Assembly (NCBI RefSeq): GCF_009766105.1
Contig: NZ_LMUH01000001.1
Span: 187,187 to 251,186 of the forward strand
Direction of reading: 5' to 3'
From: Granulicella sp. S156
GTDB lineage: Bacteria; Acidobacteriota; Terriglobia; Terriglobales; Acidobacteriaceae
Length of the DNA stretch: 64,000 bases
Shown here: positions 8,022 to 16,653 of the stretch, piece by piece
How the letters are laid out: every line of letters starts with the position of its first letter
Numbering within the stretch: the first letter of the stretch is position 1
Made by a program: the position numbers and the translations under genes
The notes under the pieces: generated by a model
Databases searched by the model: none
What the model saw: the letters and a program-made list of their open reading frames with translations, nothing else
What the model was told of the DNA's origin: nothing

Positions 8022-9380
8022 TTGCGGAAGAGAACGATGCGAGGGTTGTGGTCGAAAGCGGCGGGTGCCGGATTGGCAATGAGCCTGTGCGCCGGCGCCT
8101 CCGCGCAGATGTCGTTGACCTCAGCCGTGGATCTTGCGCTGCGCAGCAGTCCCAAAGTTCAGGCGGCACAGGCTGATGTCGATAAGGCGCACGCCGCGCT
8201 GGCTCAGGCCCACGACGCCTATATCCCCAGCATCGTCGCTGACGGCGGCTACGGAAATGGTCTAGGCCCACCATCAGGCCTTCCAACGGTCTTTAGTCTC
8301 TCCAGCCAGTCCCTGCTCTTCAACTTCTCCCAACAGGACAATGTTCGTGCTGCGGCGTCGGGCTTGCAGGCCGCAAACCTCGCTGTAAAAGAGGTCCGCA
8401 ACCAGATAGCCGAGGATGTCGCGATCACCTATCTCGATCTCGACAATGCCCAACAGCGACAGGCGGCTATGAATCAGGAGTACGAGATTGCGACGCACCT
8501 CGTCGGGATTGTTCAGGATCGTCTTGCCGTAGGGCAGGACACACAGTTGGAGTCTCTCCGTGCCCAGCGAACCGTTCTCTTGATACGTCAGGAGAAACGG
8601 CATACGGATAATGAGATCGCGACACTCTCCGACCATCTTTCGCGTCTCGTTGGCCTCCCTGGAAACCAGTTGACGGCTATCTCTGTCTCGATTCCCGCAA
8701 TGCCTGCGATCAGTAGCTTCACGGACAACGGCCCTGACAGCTTCGGAATCCAGTCGGCCTTCCTGAACGCCAAAAGCAAGCAGGAAGTCGCCTTTGGCGA
8801 ATCTCGTTACCGGTTTCGCCCGCAGCTGAGCTTGGGAGCCAACTACAGCTATCTCGACACCAGCGAACACGACTTTCTTACGTACTATCCAACCTTCAAA
8901 GGGAAAAGCAGCAACGACGCCTCGGTCTATATCCAGATACAGGTCCCTATCTTCGACCGGGCCCATGATGATCATGCGCGAGAGTCCGAGGCTGAAGCCC
9001 GTCGCGCCCGCTTCGAAGCCGAAAATCAACGCAATCAGTTTCTCGAGGGCCGCCTGAAACTCCGGCGTAGCCTCGACGAGCTATCGGACAGCTATGCGCT
9101 TGCCGGGATTGATCGTGATATCGCACAGGAACAACTCGACTCCACCCTGGTTCAACTCCGCGCCAATGCTGGGGATCCGAATAAGCCGCAACTGACCCCC
9201 AAGGACGAGCAAAATGCCCGGCTGCAGGAGCGTCAAAAGTTCATCGACCTTCTGGACACCCAGGTGCAACTGAGCCGGGCACAGATTAATCTCATGCGCC
9301 AGACCGGCCAACTGGACGGCTGGTTGAAGACCGTTCCCTCGCCACCGCCCAGCGCTACCCTAACGCCCGCCCCTCGCTAA
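8022..9380 (+). CDS. TolC-family outer membrane efflux protein (tandem copy 1)
   Basis: About 452 residues with a signal peptide (GLAMSLCAGASAQ) and the paired outer-membrane-efflux repeats of TolC. The first begins LTSAVDLALRSSPKVQAAQADVDKA, and the long helices are rich in Gln and Ala. The second half carries RRARFEAENQRNQFLEGRLKLRRS. I place the start at the TTG at 8022 because AGGAGA lies five bases upstream inside the longer ATG frame (8007), and the same arrangement recurs in the next gene. It is a close paralogue of the following gene, indicating tandem duplication. Confidence 0.85.
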   Translation: MRKRTMRGLWSKAAGAGLAMSLCAGASAQMSLTSAVDLALRSSPKVQAAQADVDKAHAALAQAHDAYIPSIVADGGYGNGLGPPSGLPTVFSLSSQSLLFNFSQQDNVRAAASGLQAANLAVKEVRNQIAEDVAITYLDLDNAQQRQAAMNQEYEIATHLVGIVQDRLAVGQDTQLESLRAQRTVLLIRQEKRHTDNEIATLSDHLSRLVGLPGNQLTAISVSIPAMPAISSFTDNGPDSFGIQSAFLNAKSKQEVAFGESRYRFRPQLSLGANYSYLDTSEHDFLTYYPTFKGKSSNDASVYIQIQVPIFDRAHDDHARESEAEARRARFEAENQRNQFLEGRLKLRRSLDELSDSYALAGIDRDIAQEQLDSTLVQLRANAGDPNKPQLTPKDEQNARLQERQKFIDLLDTQVQLSRAQINLMRQTGQLDGWLKTVPSPPPSATLTPAPR

Positions 9381-9627
9381 CTAGGGTTGAATGGGGTGCA
9401 AACGACATAAAGTCACTGCCACCCGGTAATGCCTTGGCCGCGATAACGTCGATAAACGCCCAAGCTAAACGAATATCGCTCAACTTCTCTGGCCTTCACG
9501 ACTTCCGCCCCATCCTGTCGAAGCGAAATTCCGACTTTACGGCATTCTTCAACAGTAGATTGACCCCGTAACGCCCCGCGAGTGGCGAAGATCGCAACTG
9601 CATCGTAAGGTTATGCAGGAGAGAATT

Positions 9628-10995
9628 TTGCGGACGAGGGCGATACGAGTGCAATGGTCGAAAACAGCGGGTATCGGATTGCTGGCGGCCTTTTGCGCCT
9701 GTGCGTCTGCACAGATCTCGCTGACGTCCGCTGTAGATCTTGCCCTGCGCAATAATCCCAAGGTTCTGGCGGCTCAGGCGAGTCTCGACAAAGCCAAAGC
9801 TGCCCTCTCGCAGGCCCACGATGCCTATATCCCCAGTGCCGGCGTCGCTGGTGGCTATGGCGGATCTACGGGTGTTCCCCTCAATGTCCCGGTTGTCTTC
9901 AGCATCTCCAGCCAGTCGCTGGTCTTCAACTTCTCCCAGCCAGACTATGTTCGTGCCGCGGCCGCCGGAGTGCAGTCCGCTACACTCGCTTTACAGGATG
10001 CCCGGGACCAGATCGCAGAAGACGTAGTTGTCACGTATCTCAGCCTGGATAATGCCCAGCAGCGCCAGGCTGCCATGCAGCAGGAGTACGCGTTTGCGAC
10101 GCGTCTTCTCAGAATCGTTCAGGATCGTCTCGCCGCCGGCCAGGACTCCCAGGTCGAGTTTCTCGGGGCCCGCCTGACCGCCGATCAGATTCGCGCCGCG
10201 CAGCTTCAAGCGGACGACGAGATCGTTACCCTCTCCGACCATCTCTCCCGCCTTACCGGTCTGCCCGAACATACCTTGACCGCCGTCTCCAGCTCGATCC
10301 CCGCGCTGCCATCCCTCGATTCGCTCCCAGGCAATGCCCCCGACAGCGTTGGCATCCAGGCTGCCTTCGCCAGTGCCAAGAGCAAGCAGGAGATCGCCTT
10401 TGGTGACGCCCGATATCGGCTTCATCCGGTGTTCAGTTTCGATGCCAACTACAGCCGCATCAGCACCAGCCATACCAACTACCCGCTGTACTACCCTGGC
10501 TTTCAAGGGAACAAGCATCTTAGCGATAATGCCCTCTCTGCAGGGGTTAGCATTCAAATTCCCCTATTTGACCGTGGCCATCAGGACAAAGCGCACGAAT
10601 CAGCCGCAGAGGCCACCCGTGCCCGTTTTGAGGCGGAAGAGCAGCGCAATCAGTTTTTCGAGGGACAGCTGAAACTTCGCCACAGCATCGACGAGCTGCA
10701 GGCGAACAGCAAAGTTGCCGAAGACTATCGCGATATTGCCCAGGCAAAGCTCGAGGCGGTCATGGTCCAACTGGGCGCCAATGCCGGGGACCCGAATAAA
10801 CCGCAATTGACGCCCAAAGACGAACAAAACGCCCGTTTGCAGGAGCGCCAAAGGTTCGTAGAGCTCCTCAATATGCAGTTTCAGCTTAGCCAGGCCCAGG
10901 TTAATCTCATGCGCCAGACCGGACAGCTGGATCCATGGCTGAAAGCCGCCGCCACACAACCTGCGGCCACCTCGATAACGCCCCTCCCCCACTGA
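9628..10995 (+). CDS. TolC-family outer membrane efflux protein (tandem copy 2)
   Basis: About 455 residues, colinear with the preceding gene from signal peptide to the C-terminal SQAQVNLMRQTGQLDPWLK, with long identical stretches such as NAGDPNKPQLTPKDEQNARL. The two form trimeric outer-membrane channels by family. The TTG start follows AGGAGA at the same spacing as in copy 1; the ATG at 9613 has no usable ribosome-binding site. A 230-bp gap separates the copies, enough for an own promoter. Whether the two copies pair with different pumps cannot be told here. Confidence 0.85.
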   Translation: MRTRAIRVQWSKTAGIGLLAAFCACASAQISLTSAVDLALRNNPKVLAAQASLDKAKAALSQAHDAYIPSAGVAGGYGGSTGVPLNVPVVFSISSQSLVFNFSQPDYVRAAAAGVQSATLALQDARDQIAEDVVVTYLSLDNAQQRQAAMQQEYAFATRLLRIVQDRLAAGQDSQVEFLGARLTADQIRAAQLQADDEIVTLSDHLSRLTGLPEHTLTAVSSSIPALPSLDSLPGNAPDSVGIQAAFASAKSKQEIAFGDARYRLHPVFSFDANYSRISTSHTNYPLYYPGFQGNKHLSDNALSAGVSIQIPLFDRGHQDKAHESAAEATRARFEAEEQRNQFFEGQLKLRHSIDELQANSKVAEDYRDIAQAKLEAVMVQLGANAGDPNKPQLTPKDEQNARLQERQRFVELLNMQFQLSQAQVNLMRQTGQLDPWLKAAATQPAATSITPLPH

Positions 10996-11025
10996 GTACT
11001 GGATGCATTTTTTAGCCCTGGCGCA

Positions 11026-11041
11026 GCACCACACGTGGTGC
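11026..11041. promoter_or_regulatory. Palindrome upstream of hpnJ
   Basis: GCACCAC and GTGGTGC are perfect 7-bp inverted arms separated by two bases, between the second TolC gene and hpnJ. It is too tight for a terminator hairpin and has no T-tract, so a protein-binding site is more likely. Its partner is unknown. Confidence 0.3.
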
Positions 11042-11104
11042 AGGCCCCAATACCTGTCAGGGCGGCGTCCAGGTTAACAAAGTGGTAAAATTGACCCTAT
11101 TGAT

Positions 11105-12583
11105 ATGCCACTGAAAACCCTACTCCTGAACCCGCCTTCTTTTGAAAATTTTGATGGTGGAGCCAGTTCCCGCTGGCCTGCTACTCGCGAGATCGAATCC
11201 TACTGGTACCCGGTCTGGCTGGCTTATCCGGCGGGCATGCTGGAAGGATCGAAGCTGCTGGACGCGCCCCCGCACCACGTCTCCGCCGAGCAGACCATCG
11301 AAATCGCGAAGGACTTCGAGTTCCTCGTACTCTTTACCTCGACCGTCGGCTGGGCCGGCGATCATGGATTGGCTCGCGCCATCAAGCAGGCAAATCCGAC
11401 GATCAAGATCTGCTTCGTCGGCCCCCCGGTGACCACCGACCCGGATCGCGCCCTGAATGAGTGCGAAGTCCTCGACTTCGTCTGCCGCCGCGAGTTCGAC
11501 TTTTCGGTGGTGGAGTTTGCCAACGGCAAGCCGCGGAACGAGATTCTGGGCATCAGCTATAAGGACGCCGATGGCGTCATCCAACACACCGCGGATCGCC
11601 CGCAGGTCGAAGACCTCGACGCGATGCCCTGGGCGACGAAGATCTATGCGCGCGACATGGATGTGACACGCTACAACGTGCCCTTCCTGCTGCACCCGTA
11701 TATCTCGCTCTATTCGACGCGCGGCTGCCCGGCGCAGTGCACCTTCTGCCTGTGGCCCCAGACGCTTTCGGGCCATGCCTGGCGCAAGCGGTCTACCGAC
11801 GACGTGGCCGCCGAGATGGCCTGGGCGAAGCAGAACTTCCCCGACGTCAAGGAGTTCTTCTTCGATGACGACACCTTCAACATCCAAAAGGTTCGTACCA
11901 TCGAGCTTTGCGAGAAGCTGAAGCCGCTCGGCATTACCTGGAGCTGCACCTCGCGCGTTACGACCGACCGCGACACCCTCAAGGCCATGAAGGAAGCGGG
12001 CTGCCGCCTGCTGATCGTCGGCTTTGAGTCGGGCGATCCGCAGATCCTGAAGAACATCAAGAAGGGTGCGACCGTCGAACGTGCGCGCGACTTCGTGAAG
12101 GATTGCCATGATCTTGGGCTGATCATCCATGCCGACTTTATTCTCGGCCTTCCGGGTGAGACCAAGGAGTCGATCTGGAACACGATCAACTTCGCGAAGC
12201 AGTTGGATTGCGAGACGATTCAGGTTTCAGTTGCCCATGCCTACCCTGGCACGGAGTTCTACGACTACGCCAAGCGCAACGACTTCATCACCAACGAGAA
12301 CATGGAAGACGGCGGCGGCCACCAGATGGCGCACATCGAGTACCCCGGTCTCCCGACCGAGTACGTGATGGAGATGGTGCACAAGTTCTACGACGAGTAC
12401 TACTTCCGTCCGAAGGCCGCGTTCCGCGTGGTCTGGAAGGCGATCGTCAACCGCGACGTCCCACGTCTTTACGTCGAGGCCAAGAGCTTTATGAAGCTGC
12501 GTGCGCAGCGCAATAAAGCAGCCCGCGCCAAGAAGGAAGAAAACGCTCTGAAGCAGCAGGAGAGCGTGAGCATGAACGCCTAG
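11105..12583 (+). CDS. hpnJ: Hopanoid biosynthesis radical SAM protein HpnJ
   Basis: A 492-residue B12-binding-type radical SAM enzyme. The N-terminal cobalamin-like Rossmann region is followed by the iron-sulfur motif CPAQCTFC (CxxxCxxC) near residue 214, then the SAM-barrel segments GFESGDPQILKNIKKGATVE and ILGLPGETKESI. HpnJ is known to act late in bacteriohopanepolyol side-chain synthesis, forming the cyclitol ether from the glucosaminyl hopanoid. The ATG at 11105 has only a weak ribosome-binding site. A stem-loop follows its stop. The squalene genes hpnCDE lie convergently 1.7 kb away. Confidence 0.88.
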   Translation: MPLKTLLLNPPSFENFDGGASSRWPATREIESYWYPVWLAYPAGMLEGSKLLDAPPHHVSAEQTIEIAKDFEFLVLFTSTVGWAGDHGLARAIKQANPTIKICFVGPPVTTDPDRALNECEVLDFVCRREFDFSVVEFANGKPRNEILGISYKDADGVIQHTADRPQVEDLDAMPWATKIYARDMDVTRYNVPFLLHPYISLYSTRGCPAQCTFCLWPQTLSGHAWRKRSTDDVAAEMAWAKQNFPDVKEFFFDDDTFNIQKVRTIELCEKLKPLGITWSCTSRVTTDRDTLKAMKEAGCRLLIVGFESGDPQILKNIKKGATVERARDFVKDCHDLGLIIHADFILGLPGETKESIWNTINFAKQLDCETIQVSVAHAYPGTEFYDYAKRNDFITNENMEDGGGHQMAHIEYPGLPTEYVMEMVHKFYDEYYFRPKAAFRVVWKAIVNRDVPRLYVEAKSFMKLRAQRNKAARAKKEENALKQQESVSMNA

Positions 12584-12618
12584 CCTTACCGCTTAGCTTC
12601 GTGCGATTGGAAGCATAG

Positions 12619-12652
12619 AACGGCCGGCGATTCTTACCGGCCGTTTCCTTTT
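12619..12652 (+). terminator. Rho-independent terminator after hpnJ
   Basis: AACGGCCGG and CCGGCCGTT form a 9-bp perfect GC-rich stem with a 9-nt loop, followed by TCCTTTT. It lies 36 bp after the hpnJ stop. Confidence 0.75.
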
Positions 12653-12668
12653 GTGACTGGAGTTGAAG

Positions 12669-13097
12669 TTGAATAAACACACGCTGACGCCAGGACGGTA
12701 CCTTGTGCTGCTGTGCGTGATGCTGACGGCGAGCGTCGGCGATACGTTTCTTTCGCATGGCATGAGCCAGGTCGGGAAGGTGGATATGCATCACCTTGGG
12801 CTGCTCTTCGTGGCGCTGAAGAATGTGTGGGTCATCAGTGGGATCGTGCTGTTGATCGGCTTTTTTGCCAGCTACCTTTCAGCCCTGAGTTGGGCAGACC
12901 TTACCTTCGTAATGCCTGCTACCGCATTTGGATATGTGATCGTTGCGCTGCTGAGCCGGTTCTGGCTGCATGAACACCTTTCAATCTGGCGCTGTCTCGG
13001 TATTGGCATGATCGTGTGCGCGGTGGGCTTTGTTGCGAATGGGCCGTCGAGGACTGAACACTCTCTGGAAGTGATGGATTCGGGGGTGGGCCGATGA
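12669..13097 (+). CDS. EamA/DMT-superfamily half-transporter, first of pair
   Basis: About 142 residues with four predicted membrane helices (for example YLVLLCVMLTASVG, NVWVISGIVLLIGFFASYL, IVALLSRFW and GIGMIVCAVGFVAN), the size and pattern of a single EamA/SMR repeat. GGAG with six bases spacing supports the TTG at 12669; a TTG two codons earlier has no spacing. The stop overlaps the next gene's ATG by four bases. Paired 4-TM proteins of this superfamily usually work as an antiparallel heterodimer. The position after hpnJ suggests a lipid-linked or hopanoid-related substrate, which is inference only. Confidence 0.75.
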   Translation: MNKHTLTPGRYLVLLCVMLTASVGDTFLSHGMSQVGKVDMHHLGLLFVALKNVWVISGIVLLIGFFASYLSALSWADLTFVMPATAFGYVIVALLSRFWLHEHLSIWRCLGIGMIVCAVGFVANGPSRTEHSLEVMDSGVGR

Positions 13098-13483
13098 TCG
13101 CGAATGCGTCACTGCATGCGTGGTTTGCGATCTTTGGCGTAGCCGCACTGGCCGTTATGGGCGAGGTACTGACCGCCGGAGCGATGCGGCGTATCGGCGA
13201 TCTGGACGACATACGTGCCGTAAGCGGCCTGCCAGGCGCGATTAAGGCCGTGCTGAGTAGCCCGATGTTCGTCATAGGCGCTCTAGCCATGGCGCTGAAC
13301 TTCTTCATGATGCTCTATGCGCTGAGCCTCGCGGATGTGTCGCTTGTAGCTCCGGCTACGGCCTCGCTGACCTATATCGGCAATGCGATTGCGGCGAAGC
13401 TTTTTCTGCGGGAAAACGTGGACCGGCGACGCTGGCTGGCGGCGGTGTTTGTCGTGATTGGCGTTGCCTTGTTGGCCCACTGA
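13094..13483 (+). CDS. EamA/DMT-superfamily half-transporter, second of pair
   Basis: A 129-residue protein with four membrane segments (AWFAIFGVAALAVMGEVL, PMFVIGALAMALNFFMMLY, VAPATASLTYIGNAIAAKLFL and WLAAVFVVIGVALLAH), the second half of the coupled pair. Its ATG lies inside the stop of the preceding gene (ATGA). The Pro/Ala-rich SLVAPATASLTYIGN stretch matches FVMPATAFGYVIVA in the partner, as expected of two related repeats encoded as separate genes. Substrate unknown. Confidence 0.75.
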   Translation: MIANASLHAWFAIFGVAALAVMGEVLTAGAMRRIGDLDDIRAVSGLPGAIKAVLSSPMFVIGALAMALNFFMMLYALSLADVSLVAPATASLTYIGNAIAAKLFLRENVDRRRWLAAVFVVIGVALLAH

Positions 13484-13499
13484 TCGTATTCTGGCAGGC

Positions 13500-14069
13500 A
13501 TGAAGCTGGAGCAGCGACTAACGGCAGCGCAACTTGCCGCGATGACGGTTGCAGGCTCGCTCTTGCTGTATGCGGGCGTCTGGCAGATCGCTCTCCCTTA
13601 CCACCTACATATTAGGCCAGATCATGGTGGGGGGGATTTCTTGTGGGCCGCGAGGTTTGTGATCGCATGCTACATTCTCCCTCTCGCATTGGGAGGCTGG
13701 ATGATGTATGACGGACTTGCAGCGTTCCGGCGTGGCGTCGAGGATACGATTTGGAGCGAGCCTTCGCTAGCGAAGCTTCGCGCACAGGTGAATCGCGGAA
13801 TCTGGAGCGCAATTGCCTATTTAACGTTCGCGGCAGTGATCGGAATGATCTTCTTCGATCTCTTTAGCCGATTCGGGAGAGGGCATCACGGAGGTTCGCC
13901 CGTAGGAGCGATGGCTTACTTTTCCGGCTCACCACTCACCTGCCTTATGACCCTACGAAAGGTGCTTCAACCAAAGCGCGTCAGAGAACCTCGCGTCTGG
14001 CCTGGTGATGTTAAGCCGCTGGTCTCCGAACACTGGGGCGAGGGTAGTGCCTCACACCAAAGCTCTTAG
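13500..14069 (+). CDS. Small membrane protein of unknown function
   Basis: A 189-residue protein with three or four predicted membrane helices (AMTVAGSLLLYAGVWQIAL, FVIACYILPLALGGWMMY and AIAYLTFAAVIGMIFFDLF) and a hydrophilic C-terminus. GGCAGGC precedes the ATG, which lies 16 bp after the DMT pair. I recognise no family. It is the last gene before a convergent hopanoid operon. Confidence 0.6.
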   Translation: MKLEQRLTAAQLAAMTVAGSLLLYAGVWQIALPYHLHIRPDHGGGDFLWAARFVIACYILPLALGGWMMYDGLAAFRRGVEDTIWSEPSLAKLRAQVNRGIWSAIAYLTFAAVIGMIFFDLFSRFGRGHHGGSPVGAMAYFSGSPLTCLMTLRKVLQPKRVREPRVWPGDVKPLVSEHWGEGSASHQSS

Positions 14070-14272
14070 AACCTGTTTAAAAGCTGTCGCGGCGCTATTG
14101 CCCATGATTGTAGCGCCTCAGACTTTTGTGATGACTCCTTGGTATTCTTCGCCGCTACGAACGAAAAGCGGTCGCTCACGCGACACCCCACCCTTTGCCA
14201 TTGAATATCTTGCGACTCCAAAATATTGTGCAGCAAAGGATGGGGCACCCGATTGTCGCTTGTCCTTCCGCC

Positions 14273-15709
14273 CTATCGCGATGCAGATATCCGCATCAAC
14301 CCGCTAGCCGGTAAATCTGGCGTAAGAAAGCCTGCAGCATTCCCCTTCGCTTTCGCTATAGCGTCAGCAGCAAGTCTCCCACTGCGAACCGCACCCTCCA
14401 TCGTCGAAGGCCAACCAGTCCTCGTCCAATCGCCCGCAAGGTAGAGGCCATTCCCCGCTACATCAACAGAAGGACGAAAACGATCCAACCCGGGCGTAAC
14501 GGAGAACGTCGCGCGAGCTTCTTTCAGAATGCCTGCCTTGAGCACCTGGGCTTCGCGCGCTGCGGGGAAGAATCTGCCAAGCTCTTCCAAGGCAGAAGAC
14601 ACAATCTGTTCGCGGGTCTGCTGCAGCTCCGCAAACGATCCGCTGATGACCAGTTCCAGATACTGCCCTGGTCCCTTCTCCGCTTCGGGCTCGTCGCGGC
14701 GAATGCGTGTCTTGTTGAATACCCACTGAATGCGCGTGTCGAGAAAAGCCGCATGATCCAACGGAGTAATCTCACGATCGAACCACAGGTGGATCGTTGT
14801 GATGGGCGCGTGGGAGAACTGCTCCATATTCGACACAACCCTCGTCACGGCATCGTTCTTTTCAGGAAGCGTCTGCAGCAGACGTGCGGTCTGTTCAAAC
14901 GGCAGCGCCAGCAGAAGTTGAGGCGCACGAAAGAGCGAGCCGTCCGAGGCGATCGCCTGCCAGAGGCCGTCTGCCTGCTCGAGGCGATCGATGCTCGTAC
15001 GCAGGTGCAGCGCAGTTCCCTGCTGTTCTGCCAGACGCGCTACAGATTCATAGAACTCCGACATCGGCTGTGTTGGAATGCCGAGCCGTCCGCCTTCGGC
15101 AGACTTCAGAAACGACTCATGGAAGACCTGGCCCGCATAGCGCGTCGAGCAGCGCTCAAAGCTATCATTGAGCGCACCGACGATGACCGGCTCCCAGAAG
15201 TGCCGGATCGCGCGCGCTGTCTGCTTTGTCCGCTTGAGCCACGCGGAAAACGGCTCGTCATCCGACTGCGGATAGCCACGCATGAACTCGAGCAGCCCAA
15301 GCGCGATGCGCGACTTGTCGGCGAGTGAGAGCATCGAGGCGCCCAGAAAGCTGAGCGAGGAGTGTCCAGGCGCCGGAAGCCACGAAGGCCCGATATCGCT
15401 GCGGCGAGTCGCTCTGCCGGCCTGCTCCGGCTCGAGAAAGGTGATCCGGTCGTACCAGCGAATGTGCCGGTCAGCCCCGGAGAGCTTGCACAGGTCGATG
15501 AGATTCGTACAGCAGCCAAGCAGTACATGCTGTGAATCGATGACCTCCGCCAGCGCCGGGTGCGGGTACGAGTAGGCGCGGCCGCCGACATAAGGCTTGC
15601 GTTCCAGCAGAGCCACCTGCGCCCCCACGCCGGAGAGCGCGACGGCAGCGGCGAGGCCCGAGAGCCCGGCACCGACAATCAACACATCCGATTGTGCTGC
15701 GGTACTCAT
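14273..15709 (-). CDS. hpnE: Hydroxysqualene dehydroxylase HpnE
   Basis: A 478-residue FAD-dependent amine-oxidase-like enzyme. The dinucleotide-binding motif is VLIVGAGLSGLAAAVALSG at residues 9-27, followed by the typical LLERKPYVGGRAYS. The C-terminal FAD motif NGLYLAGDWTRTGWPSTMEG includes the GDW signature. HpnE reduces hydroxysqualene to squalene, the third step from farnesyl diphosphate in the HpnCDE route. Its ATG overlaps the hpnD stop by four bases. It ends the minus-strand operon, converging on the hpnJ group. Confidence 0.93.
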   Translation of the reverse strand: MSTAAQSDVLIVGAGLSGLAAAVALSGVGAQVALLERKPYVGGRAYSYPHPALAEVIDSQHVLLGCCTNLIDLCKLSGADRHIRWYDRITFLEPEQAGRATRRSDIGPSWLPAPGHSSLSFLGASMLSLADKSRIALGLLEFMRGYPQSDDEPFSAWLKRTKQTARAIRHFWEPVIVGALNDSFERCSTRYAGQVFHESFLKSAEGGRLGIPTQPMSEFYESVARLAEQQGTALHLRTSIDRLEQADGLWQAIASDGSLFRAPQLLLALPFEQTARLLQTLPEKNDAVTRVVSNMEQFSHAPITTIHLWFDREITPLDHAAFLDTRIQWVFNKTRIRRDEPEAEKGPGQYLELVISGSFAELQQTREQIVSSALEELGRFFPAAREAQVLKAGILKEARATFSVTPGLDRFRPSVDVAGNGLYLAGDWTRTGWPSTMEGAVRSGRLAADAIAKAKGNAAGFLTPDLPASGLMRISASR

Positions 15710-16653
15710 GCGAAGAGGCGAGTCCTCAAGGATTGCAGAAGGCCGACAAACAAGATCGCGAGCTTTCGCGAGGTCGGCACCGACACGCGTCCGCGAAAGA
15801 CCGCGGCAGGATCGGTGGCAATGAGGTTGAGCAGTCCACGGTAGATCCGCACCAGAACCCGCATCGCGGCGCGCGAGTCCGGATCGAGCAGTGGAATCAG
15901 TTCGTCGGCGCTGCGATAGAGCGTCTGCGCATGCTTCTCAAGGCCGCGCAGTAACGCAATGTCCGCCTTTTGGGCGGTCGCGCCTTCCGTGAGGGCCCAC
16001 AGATGGGCGGGCTCGACACCATGCTCACTCAGTAGATCGGCGGAAAGATAGATGCGTCCACGCTCTACATCCTCGCGCACATCACGCAGGATGTTCGTAA
16101 GCTGAAACGCAACGCCGGTATCGACTGCCAGCTGTTCGGCACGGCGATCTTTATAGCCAAAGATGCGAATGCAGACGAGCCCGACTACCGAGGCTACGAG
16201 GTAGCAGTAGTGATGCAGCGCGGCAAAGTTTTCGTAGACCTGCACCGTGTGATCAAAACACTGGCGGTCCTGCACGGTAATCGTGGTAACACCCTCTGGG
16301 TGCGGGTTGAGGTCGAGAGTTGTTCCAGCGACAAGCTGTTCCAGCAGATCGTCGGGAATCTCAAAACGTTGCTGCGCGTCTTTGAGGGCGAGGAAGACAG
16401 GATCGTTGGTCGATGAGGTGCGCGACTCTCGCCACACAGCCGTCCAGGCGGCCATCGCCTCACGGCGAGCCTCGAGCGAGAGCGACTCATCGTCTGCGAG
16501 GTCATCGGCCTTGCGCATGAAGGCATAGACCGCGCACATGGCGTCGGACTTGTGCTGCGGCAGAACACGAAATGCGTAATAGAAGTTCTTCGCCTCGCGT
16601 TTGGCTATGGCGCGGCATTCCGCATAGGCTGCGGTGATCTCTACGGTGCTCAC
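15706..16653 (-). CDS. hpnD: Presqualene diphosphate synthase HpnD
   Basis: A 315-residue trans-isoprenyl diphosphate (squalene/phytoene synthase) family enzyme. The first Asp-rich site is RKADDLADDE, the second NILRDVREDVERGRIYL. Together they bind the Mg-diphosphates of two farnesyl diphosphates to make presqualene diphosphate. The GTG start overlaps the hpnC stop (GTGA). It is distinguished from HpnC by its better-preserved second motif and its order in the operon. Confidence 0.93.
   Translation of the reverse strand: MSTVEITAAYAECRAIAKREAKNFYYAFRVLPQHKSDAMCAVYAFMRKADDLADDESLSLEARREAMAAWTAVWRESRTSSTNDPVFLALKDAQQRFEIPDDLLEQLVAGTTLDLNPHPEGVTTITVQDRQCFDHTVQVYENFAALHHYCYLVASVVGLVCIRIFGYKDRRAEQLAVDTGVAFQLTNILRDVREDVERGRIYLSADLLSEHGVEPAHLWALTEGATAQKADIALLRGLEKHAQTLYRSADELIPLLDPDSRAAMRVLVRIYRGLLNLIATDPAAVFRGRVSVPTSRKLAILFVGLLQSLRTRLFA

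Noticed and set aside
11120..12130. Minus-strand open frame (336 codons) opposite hpnJ
   Set aside because: Antisense shadow; HpnJ motifs are unambiguous on the plus strand.
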